From: a virus
Strand: one strand, 5' to 3'
Length of the DNA stretch: 27,756 bases
Virus record (IMG/VR): IMGVR_UViG_3300025133_007463
Coordinates: 1-27,756 of that record
The notes below the pieces were generated by a model. That model was given only the letters and a program-made list of their open reading frames with translations. It had not been told where the DNA came from and made no database searches. This document shows positions 1 through 8,214 of the stretch, piece after piece; position 1 is the first letter of the stretch; the number at the start of each line of letters is the position of its first letter. The position numbers and the translations under genes are program-made.

Positions 1-1504
1 TAATTATTTCACCTACTTTATGCCTTCTAATATACATAGGAGAGAAAATTGGCTCTACTCCTGTAGATGTGCCGAATACAATAGAAGTAGTTCCTACTGG
101 AGCGATTGTTAGTAACACAGCATTTCTAATTCCATGCTCTTTGATGAGCATACGAATACGGGCAGGAAGCTCTTTAGCAAATGGCTGTTTTAGATACTGT
201 GCGCGATCAAACGAGGGGAAAGGTGTTTTGTCTCTGGCAAGGTACGCGGACGAGATATACGCCTCATTTCTAATAGTAGTGAAGAGCCTTTCAACAAACT
301 CAAGCGACTTCTCACTACCATAACGATAACCAAGCTTGACCAACATATAATGAAGTCCTGTAACGCCCAATCCAATGCGTCTGGACCTATGCCCTACAGA
401 TCTACATTCCTCTGTGGGGAAATCATTAATAGTTAAAGTATTATCTAGGAATCTAACTCCCAAACGGATAGTTCTAGCGAGTTTTTTCCAATCTACATCT
501 AAACCATCTTCTAGCACCATATTACTTAGATTGATATGCCCTAAGCAACAATTACCATATGAGGGTAATGGGATTTCTCCGCAAGGATTAGTTTGTTGTA
601 TAGTTTCAAAATAATTAACGTTAGTATGCTTTTGCATATAGTCAATATTTAGAATACCTGGGTCACCTGATTCAATAGAGTGTGTCCAAATGTAATTCCA
701 AAGATCTCTAGCTTTATAATTAGCTTTTGCCGCAAAATCGAATACATCATCTGGATTCTCCAAATGATAAGCGTTGGCTCTTCCTATAGCGTCCTCTTCA
801 TTAAAAGCAGCAACCTGTACAGCTTTACTAGCACAGGTTACATTATAAATGTAATACTTCTTGTTGTTGAAGAAGAAATACCAATCCTCATCTAGCTCAC
901 AAGCTTCAATAAACCTATCTGTAATCATTACAGAGATATTGAAGTTAGTTAGTTGCTTCTTATCCAGTTTTACAGTTAGGAACTCTAGGATGTCTGGGTG
1001 AGTTACAGGTAGGGTGGCGATAAGGGCTGTACGTCTATTACCTCCAGCCTTTACATGGTGGCCAATCTCGTTAATCATCTTCATAACAGAGATCGAACCA
1101 GGAGCAGCATACTCCATATTTTGTATAGCGTCACCCTTAGGTCTAATGGCCCCAAAATTAAATCCTATGCCGCCTCCAGCACAGGAAATTTTATACATAT
1201 CTTGGATTGTTTTACCAATGGATTCTACGGAGTCTTCCGGCGTGATGGCATAGCAATTGAGCAGGTTTTGTTGACCAGCGTTCCTACCAGCACCAAAAAT
1301 AATTCGTCCACCAGGAATAAAATCAGCAGGAGCCAGGATGTCATAGAACTTTTTTCTGTATTTTTCTTTATCATCATCTTTTTCTACGGACGCAATCTCC
1401 CTAGCAATTACTTTTGACCTATCCCCCCAATGTCTCTCTCCAGGATATAAATATTTTAGATCGTAAATTTCTTTTCCGTAGCCTTCAATTTGGTAAACAC
1501 TCAT
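1..1504 (-). CDS. nrdJ: Class II (adenosylcobalamin-dependent) ribonucleotide reductase, C-terminus cut by window edge
   Basis: Reduces ribonucleotides to deoxyribonucleotides for phage DNA synthesis. I translated 501 codons from the ATG at 1504; the reading frame is open to base 1, so the C-terminus lies outside. Visible landmarks: Cys84 in LLNCYAI (first redox cysteine), the glycine-rich SCAGGGIGFNFG at 108-118, NRRTALIATLPVTHPDI near 156-171, the radical site NPCGEI at 306-311 (Asn306, Cys308, Glu310) and the partner Cys319, then APVGTTS with TGVEP near the end. The NPCGEI form and the closing P-x-G-T-x-S block are typical of B12-dependent NrdJ rather than NrdA. No ATP-cone or intein is seen in the visible part. 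The start codon overlaps the stop of the SbcC-like gene by one base (TAATG), implying translational coupling at the end of the replication operon. Class II assignment rests on motif style; regulation cannot be judged. Confidence 0.86.
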   Translation of the reverse strand, partial: MSVYQIEGYGKEIYDLKYLYPGERHWGDRSKVIAREIASVEKDDDKEKYRKKFYDILAPADFIPGGRIIFGAGRNAGQQNLLNCYAITPEDSVESIGKTIQDMYKISCAGGGIGFNFGAIRPKGDAIQNMEYAAPGSISVMKMINEIGHHVKAGGNRRTALIATLPVTHPDILEFLTVKLDKKQLTNFNISVMITDRFIEACELDEDWYFFFNNKKYYIYNVTCASKAVQVAAFNEEDAIGRANAYHLENPDDVFDFAAKANYKARDLWNYIWTHSIESGDPGILNIDYMQKHTNVNYFETIQQTNPCGEIPLPSYGNCCLGHINLSNMVLEDGLDVDWKKLARTIRLGVRFLDNTLTINDFPTEECRSVGHRSRRIGLGVTGLHYMLVKLGYRYGSEKSLEFVERLFTTIRNEAYISSAYLARDKTPFPSFDRAQYLKQPFAKELPARIRMLIKEHGIRNAVLLTIAPVGTTSIVFGTSTGVEPIFSPMYIRRHKVGEII

Positions 1505-3120
1505 TATCGCTTTAAACTTGTAACTCCTTTTTTCTTCACTACTTGTAGCGTATTTTTATCCTCAAGTAAATTTTTGAGGTATTTATTGTGCGTAATTATA
1601 AATAAATCCTTAGTTTTATTCAATTCTTCTAGTAATATATATAGACCTTGCACCCCCTCAAAGTCGAGATTTTCACCTACCTCATCTAGAAAAAGTACGT
1701 TAGTATGAGCATTAGTTGAAAAGAGTAGTAACTTTTGTAAGGCCATAGCAACAGCTAAATTTACTTTCTTTTTCTCGCCCCCTGATAGGCCAATAAAGTG
1801 TACTTGTCTGCCACCATTAAGGATTGTGTCTTGTAACTTCTCATCAAATGAGAGTCTAATATTTCCATTTGATAGGTAACTTAAATAATGGTTACACGCT
1901 TCATTAAAATACTCAAGAATATTACTAATTACATACCTAATTAAACCTTTCTCAGAGAACGCTACTTCCCAAAATTTCATAACCTCTAGAGTTTTATTTA
2001 GCTCCTTGTTATGTTTAATTGCTTTGTCTATCTTATCTTTAGCTTCAGCTATTCCTGCTTCTACATTAGACTCATCATTTATAAGATGAATGATAGATAA
2101 AATCTCATCGTATTGACTTGGGAAGATTTTAGGTTCTGATTTCTTAATCTTAGTTTTTAAAGGTCCCTTCTTTTTCTTTATAGCTTTTAGCTTCTCCTCT
2201 GCTTCCTTTAAATCTCTAAGATATCTATTTATATCCGCCTTATCTACAACTACCTCTGAAATATTATTGCAATAGTGGCAATATTCATCCTTAGAGTATT
2301 CACCTTCCGATATAGCATCTTCAAGATCATGAATAAGATTTTTTAAAGGTAACTCCTCTTGGTTAATTAAACTGCTTAGCTCCAACTTCGCACCTAAATG
2401 CTTTTGCTCTTGCTCTAAAAGCTCCTTATATGAATATTTTTCTAACTCATCTTGAGAAATGCCTAACTCGCCCAACTCAATAGTCTTATGCTTACTGATT
2501 TTGTGAAGCCTATTCTCCAGAATCTCTTTCTCTTTCTCATATTCCTTAATTAATGTATTGTTTACTTTTATCTGATTGTTAGCATCAGATTTAATATCTC
2601 TGATCTTATCTCGTTTAGTAAAGACATTATCCAGGTTTAGGAAATGTCTAATAATAGTTCTCTTATCTTCTGGTGAAGCTGATAAGAATTCAACTAAGTT
2701 GTGCTGACCAAAGACGGCGGAAGAGAGAAAGAGCTTGTAGTTTACCTCTAGAACTTCCTCGATCTTATCTTGTGTGTCTTTAGCCGATGCTTGTGTTAGG
2801 TTATCTTCCCCTACTACTAACTCAAGCTTTGTAGGTTTCTTACCTCTAGTAATAAATGTATCATCATTTATCTGTAGGATTACGTAGCAATCTTTCTTAG
2901 TTTGATTGTTAAGTAATGAGGCTTCGGTGGACTTGCGAATAGTCTTCCCAAATAATCCCCAAACTACAGCTTCTAATATAGAGCTTTTACCAGAGCCCAC
3001 AGATCCCCCATCATCTAGATTATTACCATCAATTAACGTAATACCTTTATAATCAGAAAAATCAATTTCCATATCCTTAATAGACATGAAATTATGTATG
3101 ATGATTTTATTTAGTCTCAT
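1504..3120 (-). CDS. SbcC/Rad50-like recombination ATPase subunit (T4 gp46-like)
   Basis: ATPase subunit of the Mre11/Rad50-type complex that processes DNA ends for phage recombination and recombination-dependent replication. The 538-residue protein has the expected order: Walker A GSVGSGKSS at 39-47, a Q-loop-like VFGQHNLVEF around 136-145, a coiled coil rich in Lys and Glu, a zinc-hook CHYC at 281-284 in the middle, a returning coiled coil to about 375, the ABC signature LSGGEKKK at 445-452, Walker B VLFLDE at 475-480 and an H-loop His511. Its length is close to T4 gp46 (about 560), well short of bacterial SbcC. The start overlaps the methyltransferase gene by 14 bp. The nuclease partner lies just upstream, separated only by that methyltransferase. 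Confidence 0.93.
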   Translation of the reverse strand: MRLNKIIIHNFMSIKDMEIDFSDYKGITLIDGNNLDDGGSVGSGKSSILEAVVWGLFGKTIRKSTEASLLNNQTKKDCYVILQINDDTFITRGKKPTKLELVVGEDNLTQASAKDTQDKIEEVLEVNYKLFLSSAVFGQHNLVEFLSASPEDKRTIIRHFLNLDNVFTKRDKIRDIKSDANNQIKVNNTLIKEYEKEKEILENRLHKISKHKTIELGELGISQDELEKYSYKELLEQEQKHLGAKLELSSLINQEELPLKNLIHDLEDAISEGEYSKDEYCHYCNNISEVVVDKADINRYLRDLKEAEEKLKAIKKKKGPLKTKIKKSEPKIFPSQYDEILSIIHLINDESNVEAGIAEAKDKIDKAIKHNKELNKTLEVMKFWEVAFSEKGLIRYVISNILEYFNEACNHYLSYLSNGNIRLSFDEKLQDTILNGGRQVHFIGLSGGEKKKVNLAVAMALQKLLLFSTNAHTNVLFLDEVGENLDFEGVQGLYILLEELNKTKDLFIITHNKYLKNLLEDKNTLQVVKKKGVTSLKR

Positions 3121-3841
3121 GTAAACGGTTAGTCATTATTTCTATAGCTTGAGGATTAGTATCCACTAAAACACAATTTCTATTATATGTTTTTGCTGAC
3201 TCCCCTAAAGTTCCGGACCCAGCAAAAAAATCTAACAGCAAATCACCTTCGTTAGAATGAACTTTTACAATTCTATTTAATACACCTAAAGGTTTTTGAG
3301 TAGGGTATCCTAATCTTTCCTTCCCATTAGTAGGTACAATAGTATGCCACCAAACATCAGTAGGTGTTTTACCTTTAGCTGCTTTTTCTTTACCTACTAG
3401 TCCTGGGGCCATGTAAGGTATTCTATCCATTTCATCAAAATTGAATGTATAATGCTTAGGATTTTTTACATACCAAAATATAGTATCGTGTTTTGAAGAC
3501 CATTTCTTTTTAGATCTTCCACCATAATCATATGCCCATATAATTTCATTAATAAACGAATCTCTACCAAAAATTTCATCTAACCAAATTTTCACATAAT
3601 GAGACTCATTTTTATCTACATGAACAAATATAGAACCTGTCTTTTCTAAAATTCTATAAGCTTCTACTAATTTTGGATATAAAAACTCTTTATAGTTCTC
3701 AAAAGAATCTTTATATTTGTTTCCATGTATTTGTTGTGTTTTTCCAGTATTAAATGGAGGATCAATATAAATCAAATTATATTTGTTATCCTCTTCATTT
3801 TCTAGAAATATTTTAGAATCTTTATGTACAATACTAATCAT
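3107..3841 (-). CDS. DNA N6-adenine/N4-cytosine methyltransferase, beta-class layout
   Basis: Probable site-specific DNA methyltransferase using S-adenosylmethionine. The 244-residue protein shows the catalytic motif IV DPPF at 27-30 near the N-terminus and the SAM-binding motif I FAGSGT at 206-211 near the C-terminus, i.e. catalytic before SAM-binding, as in beta-class N6/N4 enzymes. YPTQKP at 179-184, just before motif I, is also typical. The stretch between the motifs (about 90-175) is short and must hold the target-recognition region. No restriction endonuclease is adjacent, so it may be an orphan enzyme protecting phage DNA. It sits between the SbcD-like and SbcC-like genes, overlapping them by 8 and 14 bp, so it is co-transcribed with end-processing enzymes. 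DPPF does not by itself separate adenine from cytosine specificity. Confidence 0.9.
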   Translation of the reverse strand: MISIVHKDSKIFLENEEDNKYNLIYIDPPFNTGKTQQIHGNKYKDSFENYKEFLYPKLVEAYRILEKTGSIFVHVDKNESHYVKIWLDEIFGRDSFINEIIWAYDYGGRSKKKWSSKHDTIFWYVKNPKHYTFNFDEMDRIPYMAPGLVGKEKAAKGKTPTDVWWHTIVPTNGKERLGYPTQKPLGVLNRIVKVHSNEGDLLLDFFAGSGTLGESAKTYNRNCVLVDTNPQAIEIMTNRLHETK

Positions 3842-4856
3842 TTAATCTCTCGTAACCTTCTTTAATATCCTTCTCACTTAATTTAGTAGCATTCTTCTTG
3901 ATATAATCTTCAATGATTACGTCATTGATTTTGAATAAATGCCTTTGGGGGATATAATTACTTATATCCTCTGCGTATTTTGTTTGTTCAATTACAGGTC
4001 TAAATACTACATCAAGATAATTAGCATCATATTCAGCTAGAATCCTATCTTTATACCCTTGAGATATATCCTCTTCTAGCTTGGTGCTGACTATCTTAAC
4101 TAGAGTATAATAGTCGTTCCCATTTATGATTTCTTGGTATTTAGGCAACTCCCCTTCAGTACACACAATATGTTGTATACCAAAATCCATAGGGTATTCT
4201 AAGTACGTATAACCTTCATCATTATACTCAATCACCCCGTAATAATGGTTTCTGTTATGCTCTCCAAAGTTGGTTGAATATGGAGTACCTAAAGTTACTA
4301 CATTTTTGATTTGAGCATTAACATGAATGTGTCCCAAAATGCTAAAATTTCTAAAATGATCAAGATTGATATTAGAAATATCATCTGAATGAACAGAGTT
4401 AAAATCAAAATAACCAAAGTGACCAAAGACAATATCGCCTTCCTTAGCTGATTCCAACCCTTCGATAATTGTTTGAGGATGTTCATAATGCGGTACTATA
4501 GTTGTTGGTAGAAAATCCTTGTGAGTAAATCTTTGAGTGTGTTCTACTACATGAATACCTTTTCTAGCATTATGGAATAGTGAAAGGACTGTTACCCCAT
4601 TATCGCTCTTGGTTTCAGACTCATGGTTTCCTCTGATTATATAAATTCGTTTAGCTTTTATTTGATCTAAGATGTCCCTAAAAGCTAGAAGCTCAGAAGG
4701 TGTTGGTCTTCTTTTATCAAATACATCACCTAAGAACACTATTGTAGTATAATCATCTGTAGCAGCTAATCGTACAATAGTGTTTATTTGAGCTTGTAGA
4801 AATCCATAATGTTTATCTTTAAGGTGGATATCACCTATAATTAAAGCTTTATTCAT
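3834..4856 (-). CDS. SbcD/Mre11-like recombination nuclease subunit (T4 gp47-like)
   Basis: Metal-dependent phosphoesterase that, with the SbcC-like ATPase, cuts and resects DNA ends. Within 340 residues the calcineurin-like metal motifs are all present in order: GDIHLKD at 8-14 (Asp9, His11), GDVFDKR at 43-49 (Asp44), RGNHES at 75-80 (Asn77, His78), GHFG at 145-148 (His146) and GHIH at 175-178 (His176, His178). T4 gp47 is about 340 residues, so length matches. The C-terminal third has no motif I can name; in the family it carries the capping and ATPase-binding parts. The gene overlaps the upstream 60-codon ORF by 8 bp and the downstream methyltransferase gene by 8 bp. Confidence 0.93.
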   Translation of the reverse strand: MNKALIIGDIHLKDKHYGFLQAQINTIVRLAATDDYTTIVFLGDVFDKRRPTPSELLAFRDILDQIKAKRIYIIRGNHESETKSDNGVTVLSLFHNARKGIHVVEHTQRFTHKDFLPTTIVPHYEHPQTIIEGLESAKEGDIVFGHFGYFDFNSVHSDDISNINLDHFRNFSILGHIHVNAQIKNVVTLGTPYSTNFGEHNRNHYYGVIEYNDEGYTYLEYPMDFGIQHIVCTEGELPKYQEIINGNDYYTLVKIVSTKLEEDISQGYKDRILAEYDANYLDVVFRPVIEQTKYAEDISNYIPQRHLFKINDVIIEDYIKKNATKLSEKDIKEGYERLND

Positions 4857-5031
4857 TCTCTATTTCTTTTAGTAAATCTTGTAAATCTTCATACATATCT
4901 TCTTTGGCTGCATCCAACCCATCATAGTACGCAGCTTCGGAATCAGAAGAATACCAACCACCTTTTTCTTTGGATGGTTTATAATCAAAAGCTAATTCTT
5001 TAATCTTTTTTATTATTTGTTTTTTATTCAT
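4849..5031 (-). CDS. Small acidic hypothetical protein (60 aa)
   Basis: I do not recognise this protein. It starts with a Lys/Ile-rich amphipathic helix-like stretch, then has GGWYSSDSEAAYYDGLDAAK and a strongly acidic C-terminus (EDMYEDLQDLLKEIENE). No cysteines, signal peptide or membrane segment. It is supported as a real gene by tight packing: it overlaps the 49-codon gene upstream by 4 bp (ATGA arrangement at 5028-5031) and the SbcD-like gene downstream by 8 bp. The composition suggests a soluble, mostly helical protein; function unknown. Confidence 0.7.
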   Translation of the reverse strand: MNKKQIIKKIKELAFDYKPSKEKGGWYSSDSEAAYYDGLDAAKEDMYEDLQDLLKEIENE

Positions 5032-5177
5032 ATTACTTCAAGCCCCATCTCTTTAGCTACACGAAGACACGCTTCATAATGTTTATCACAGGTATGCAAA
5101 GACTTCTCACCTTTTTTATCGGTAAACGTCCAAACAATCATAGTCGTAGCACCGTCTTCACATAAAATGCAGTTCAT
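5028..5177 (-). CDS. Tiny zinc-finger-like protein (49 aa)
   Basis: Reading the minus strand from the ATG at 5177 gives 49 codons ending in TGA at 5028-5030. The protein begins MNCILCEDG (Cys3, Cys6) and later has HTCDKHYEAC (Cys30, His33), which together look like a CCCH zinc site. The gene fits its neighbours exactly: its ATG overlaps the stop of the upstream 69-codon gene as ATGA (5174-5177), and its stop overlaps the next ATG in the same way (5028-5031). Without it the stretch 5032-5173 would be the only unexplained gap in this cluster. Function unknown; CxxC plus CxxH suggests nucleic-acid or protein binding. Confidence 0.8.
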   Translation of the reverse strand: MNCILCEDGATTMIVWTFTDKKGEKSLHTCDKHYEACLRVAKEMGLEVI

Positions 5178-5383
5178 TTCAGCCTCACAGTTTTGCATTT
5201 AGGGCAAGAGGTCAAGTAAACTCGAACAGGGCTCTCTTCGTGCAAGCATTTATATACACCCGTATACTGTAAGAATAAATCTACAAACGTAACATCTTCA
5301 TCAGGGAGCGTCCAAACATCCTCTCCCTCTAACTTACCTTTATAAACTCCTCTCTCATCAAATCCACATGCTGCACATTTCAT
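5174..5383 (-). CDS. Small zinc-ribbon-like protein (69 aa)
   Basis: Hypothetical protein with paired cysteines at both ends: Cys3 and Cys6 in KCAACGF, Cys60 and Cys63 in TSCPKCKTV. Two CxxC knuckles separated by about 54 residues are the usual zinc-ribbon layout, with an acidic, probably beta-strand middle (EDVWTLPDEDVTFVDLF). The gene overlaps the 76-codon gene upstream by 4 bp and the 49-codon gene downstream by 4 bp, so it belongs to a chain of translationally coupled tiny genes between thyX and the SbcD-like gene. Target unknown; zinc binding is inferred from cysteine spacing only. Confidence 0.78.
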   Translation of the reverse strand: MKCAACGFDERGVYKGKLEGEDVWTLPDEDVTFVDLFLQYTGVYKCLHEESPVRVYLTSCPKCKTVRLK

Positions 5384-5610
5384 ACTTTAACCTCTCTGTA
5401 AATTGGGAAACCACTATGCCTACTCCCGACTCGCTCCCCTGTGTATTCAAAGATTCTAATTTCAATCTCAAGTACTTCATGGTAGTCAACAGGTTTATGC
5501 CACTCTGGTCTGGGTGAATACAGAGGTACTTTAATGACCGGAGGAGGGCTGTAAGTATCCCACCAGACCGTCCTCTCAGCACCGCATCTTGTGATTAGTC
5601 TAATGTTCAT
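5380..5610 (-). CDS. Small hypothetical protein (76 aa)
   Basis: Unrecognised. It opens with MNIRLITRCGAERTV and contains a proline-rich segment (YSPPPVIKVPLYSPRP) followed by predicted beta-strands (YHEVLEIEIRIFEYTGERV), giving the look of a small all-beta fold. One cysteine only, so not a zinc ribbon. The ATG directly abuts the TGA of the 77-codon gene upstream (TGAATG), and the 3' end overlaps the next gene by 4 bp, which supports it over the overlapping frame at 5358-5582. Co-transcribed with thyX; function unknown. Confidence 0.72.
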   Translation of the reverse strand: MNIRLITRCGAERTVWWDTYSPPPVIKVPLYSPRPEWHKPVDYHEVLEIEIRIFEYTGERVGSRHSGFPIYREVKV

Positions 5611-5844
5611 TCAACTCAACTCTTGCTTCATATAAAGCATCAGAAACTTCTCCGTCCCCAGGTCTACAGCCTTCGTAATACGTTTCCAATAACTCTTATT
5701 TAGAACTTCTCTATCCTTCCTCATAGCTTCTGGCTCACACTCTTCACACATATTAAACTCATTAAACCGTTCGGAAGCCTTAAAAATAATAATTAATTCT
5801 CCACACCCTTTGCAAAAGCCTGGACGACTGCTAATTGTTATCAT
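5611..5844 (-). CDS. Small two-CxxC zinc-binding protein (77 aa)
   Basis: Hypothetical protein with Cys11, Cys14 (CKGC) and Cys33, Cys36 (CEEC) close together near the N-terminus, the arrangement of a compact four-cysteine zinc knuckle. The rest (about 40-77) is charged and probably helical (EAMRKDREVLNKSYWKRI). It overlaps the end of thyX by 14 bp and abuts the following gene. Such proteins in phages are often nucleic-acid or RNA-polymerase binding, but nothing here proves that. Confidence 0.75.
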   Translation of the reverse strand: MITISSRPGFCKGCGELIIIFKASERFNEFNMCEECEPEAMRKDREVLNKSYWKRITKAVDLGTEKFLMLYMKQELS

Positions 5845-6496
5845 TCAAAGCCCCCCACGAAACAGGATAAAGTTCTTCCATGATTTTACCAATAGCTCTG
5901 GCATACTCTTGAGTCTCTAATTGAGCATGAGGATCGGTACGTTGTTTGTACAAGTGGTGCCAACCTAACAGAGATCCAGTTACATAAACGGTTGTGTACA
6001 TAGATTGAGGTAGGATCATGCGAGCCATTTCTGGTGCAGCACCCCTGTCTAAAAGAAACTGATAATCTATCAGGGCAAGCTCATAGTTATCGCTCACAAC
6101 AGTTGGAATATCCTCGCCTTTAAAAATCTCTAAAACCCCACCAGACCCTTGTTTAATACTACCTTCTGGTTTCTTTCGCCAAACAGCAGGTTCATAAAAC
6201 TCTGGTTCTTCTTTCACATACCTACGAGATACCTCACTCCAGCTAAAGCCTACCTGATGTTTTCCAAGCTGTCTTAGGACGAAGATAGGCATGTGCATAC
6301 GAAGGCTAATGTGAGGATGTCTGAAAGGAAGAAGATGTTTCTCTCTTGCAAGATAAGCAATAAGCTTTTCATCCTTCTCATCAAACTCATCTTTAACCTT
6401 ATCGAAGGAACATCTTGCAGCATTAACTACAGTCAGGTCGCTTCCTAAGGATTCAACGTAATGAACGTATCCTTTGTCTAGTACTTTAAACTTCAT
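5831..6496 (-). CDS. thyX: Flavin-dependent thymidylate synthase
   Basis: Makes dTMP from dUMP using FAD, NADPH and methylene-tetrahydrofolate. The 221-residue protein carries a ThyX signature in variant form: RQLGKHQVGFSWSEVSRRY at 75-93, where the classic RHRxxS is KHQVGFS, followed by EEPEFYEP. The C-terminal half has the other family blocks: APEMARMILPQSMYTT, TGSLLGWHHLYKQR and RTDPHAQLETQEYA. Length is typical. A purine-rich AGAGAG lies just before the ATG and can serve as the ribosome-binding site. It follows the DNA polymerase gene by 26 bp in the same operon, with NrdJ further downstream, so the phage encodes both ribonucleotide reduction and thymidylate synthesis. The KHQ variant is also known in phage ThyX proteins and should not mean loss of activity. 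Confidence 0.93.
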   Translation of the reverse strand: MKFKVLDKGYVHYVESLGSDLTVVNAARCSFDKVKDEFDEKDEKLIAYLAREKHLLPFRHPHISLRMHMPIFVLRQLGKHQVGFSWSEVSRRYVKEEPEFYEPAVWRKKPEGSIKQGSGGVLEIFKGEDIPTVVSDNYELALIDYQFLLDRGAAPEMARMILPQSMYTTVYVTGSLLGWHHLYKQRTDPHAQLETQEYARAIGKIMEELYPVSWGALNDNN

Positions 6497-6522
6497 GCTC
6501 TCTCTTTGCGTGATTTACAAGA

Positions 6523-8214
6523 TTACATTCTAACATATTCATATACCTCATTCATATTTAATACTTTTCCTTTGTCATCAAATTTAACAAGCTCACCATC
6601 ACCGAAGCTATGGCCTACTTCAACATCAACGTCGATCTTAACTCCTAAGTCAACATTTAGTACATTGCGCATATAAGGATTCTCTACCATGTGAACATAT
6701 AATAGCTCACAAACCTCTTCTATTTCACTCATTTCTGCTATGACTTCAATACTATCGTGTACTGTAGCCTGGATATACGACTCCATACCTCTACTCTCTA
6801 AAGCTTCATCTAAGGAGATTAGAGAACAAATAATCATATCAGAGGCAGAGCTTTGTACTGGGGCATTGATAGCTTGTCTAATAGCCCTTTGTTGGACGTA
6901 TTGTATTCCAGACTTAATGTTAGGTAGGTTTCTACGTCTTCCAAACAAGGATGATACATATTCATTAGCTCTTAAATCAATCTCTTGCTTTTGAATGTAC
7001 CTAGCAATACCAGGGAATTCTATTAAGTATTTCTCAATAATCTTCGCCGCTTTATTTAGTGGGATACCTTGGTTGTTTGAAAGAGTATGTTCTGATCCAC
7101 CGAATACGATAAGGAATGATACAGCCTTAGCTACTTGTCTTTCCTCTTTGGTAATCATACTCATATCTTTACCGTATAGTAAGGAAGCTGCATAAGTGTG
7201 AAGATCAAGCCCAGCATTAAAGGCTTCCATCATTTTAGTTTCGCCAGCTATCTCAGCAATAATTCTAAGTTCAGCAGATGCGAAGTCAGCAGCTATAAAC
7301 GCAAACCCAGGAGGAGCTACAATACCTCTTCTAATGTTTACTTCTGATTCTCTTGGTAGAGTATGAAAAGATACTCCTTTATTCTTAACTACCCTTTTGT
7401 TAGTCTCCGGATCTAATCTTTTACCTGCACCATACATAGAGCAAGTAAGTCTTCCTGTTCTAGCGGTATCGAGCTTATAAGTACTATAAATCTTCCCATC
7501 ACCATTGTAATTAAAAGCTTTGCGGATACCGTTGATATAGGTTTGCTTTAGCTTTGTATTAGATTTGTAACGCTGGAATAAAGATAGAAATGTTTGGGCT
7601 TTCTTTAAATGAGCTGTATCTAAAGATTGAATGACAAGATCTGCCATATTCTTATCTTTATCTTGCTTAGATTGCCTACCCTTAACAATCATAGGAGGTC
7701 TTTTTTCACCTGACTCCCTATAGTGAAGTTCAATTTTAATAAGAGAGTTTATAAGACTTCTTGATTCCTTATTAAGTGAGGGCTCTTTAGTATCAGTATA
7801 ATTAACTGGATACATACATAAAGAAGTATTTGTATCTTGCTCCCCTGATCCTTCTTTAATAAAGATAATTCTTCTCATCTGTTGGTCAGAGTTGAAGTTA
7901 ATATCTTCAGGCACAAACTCAAATCCAAGCATTTCTTTTTTGATCTGCTCGATCTTTTGAGTTAAATCCTCTCCAATCTCCTCAATCTTATCCATATCTA
8001 CGTAGAAGCCTTTTAGCTCCATCTTCGCAAATACAGGAAGTGCTTTTGCCATCAAAGCATCATTTAGATGAGATATCTTCTCTCTCTTTAATTCCTCTTC
8101 TAGAAGGTAGAATAGATCAAGGGTGCATTCTGTGTCATAAGCATTACCCTCTGCACATAAAAGAAGAGGGATCTTAGTCCAGTCAAATGTTTCTGGGTTA
8201 CGTATCGTTAACAT
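6523..8214 (-). CDS. Family A DNA polymerase, polymerase part (split from its exonuclease)
   Basis: Replicative polymerase subunit. The 563 residues contain motif A AADFASAELR (Asp310), motif B RQVAKAVSFLIVFGG (Arg359, Lys363, Phe367; Phe371 stands where Pol I has Tyr) and motif C ATVHDSIEV (His486, Asp487, with Ser488 replacing the usual Glu). RTGRLTCSM near 252-260 and GRRRNLPNI near 425-433 are further Pol I blocks. The first about 40 residues are not polymerase: GNAYDTECTLDLF at 23-35 matches the third exonuclease motif (Exo III, Asp27), while Exo I and Exo II are in the separate upstream gene. So the ancestral exonuclease-polymerase gene is divided inside the exonuclease domain. The two products may reassemble non-covalently; a 92-codon ORF lies between them and overlaps this start by 7 bp. 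Motifs A, B and C look intact, so polymerase activity is likely. Confidence 0.93.
   Translation of the reverse strand: MLTIRNPETFDWTKIPLLLCAEGNAYDTECTLDLFYLLEEELKREKISHLNDALMAKALPVFAKMELKGFYVDMDKIEEIGEDLTQKIEQIKKEMLGFEFVPEDINFNSDQQMRRIIFIKEGSGEQDTNTSLCMYPVNYTDTKEPSLNKESRSLINSLIKIELHYRESGEKRPPMIVKGRQSKQDKDKNMADLVIQSLDTAHLKKAQTFLSLFQRYKSNTKLKQTYINGIRKAFNYNGDGKIYSTYKLDTARTGRLTCSMYGAGKRLDPETNKRVVKNKGVSFHTLPRESEVNIRRGIVAPPGFAFIAADFASAELRIIAEIAGETKMMEAFNAGLDLHTYAASLLYGKDMSMITKEERQVAKAVSFLIVFGGSEHTLSNNQGIPLNKAAKIIEKYLIEFPGIARYIQKQEIDLRANEYVSSLFGRRRNLPNIKSGIQYVQQRAIRQAINAPVQSSASDMIICSLISLDEALESRGMESYIQATVHDSIEVIAEMSEIEEVCELLYVHMVENPYMRNVLNVDLGVKIDVDVEVGHSFGDGELVKFDDKGKVLNMNEVYEYVRM

Noticed and set aside
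69-1417. Plus-strand frames at 69-323, 375-614, 680-895, 1014-1253 and 1055-1417
   Set aside because: All lie inside nrdJ on the minus strand, whose motifs are clear; they show no family features.
1-1504. Class I (NrdA) ribonucleotide reductase
   Set aside because: NPCGEI at the radical site and the closing PVGTTS/TGVEP block are class II features; no NrdB gene is in the window.
5358-5582. 74-codon minus-strand frame overlapping the 76-codon gene
   Set aside because: It lacks the tight start/stop junctions of the 5380-5610 gene and its composition looks like an out-of-frame reading.
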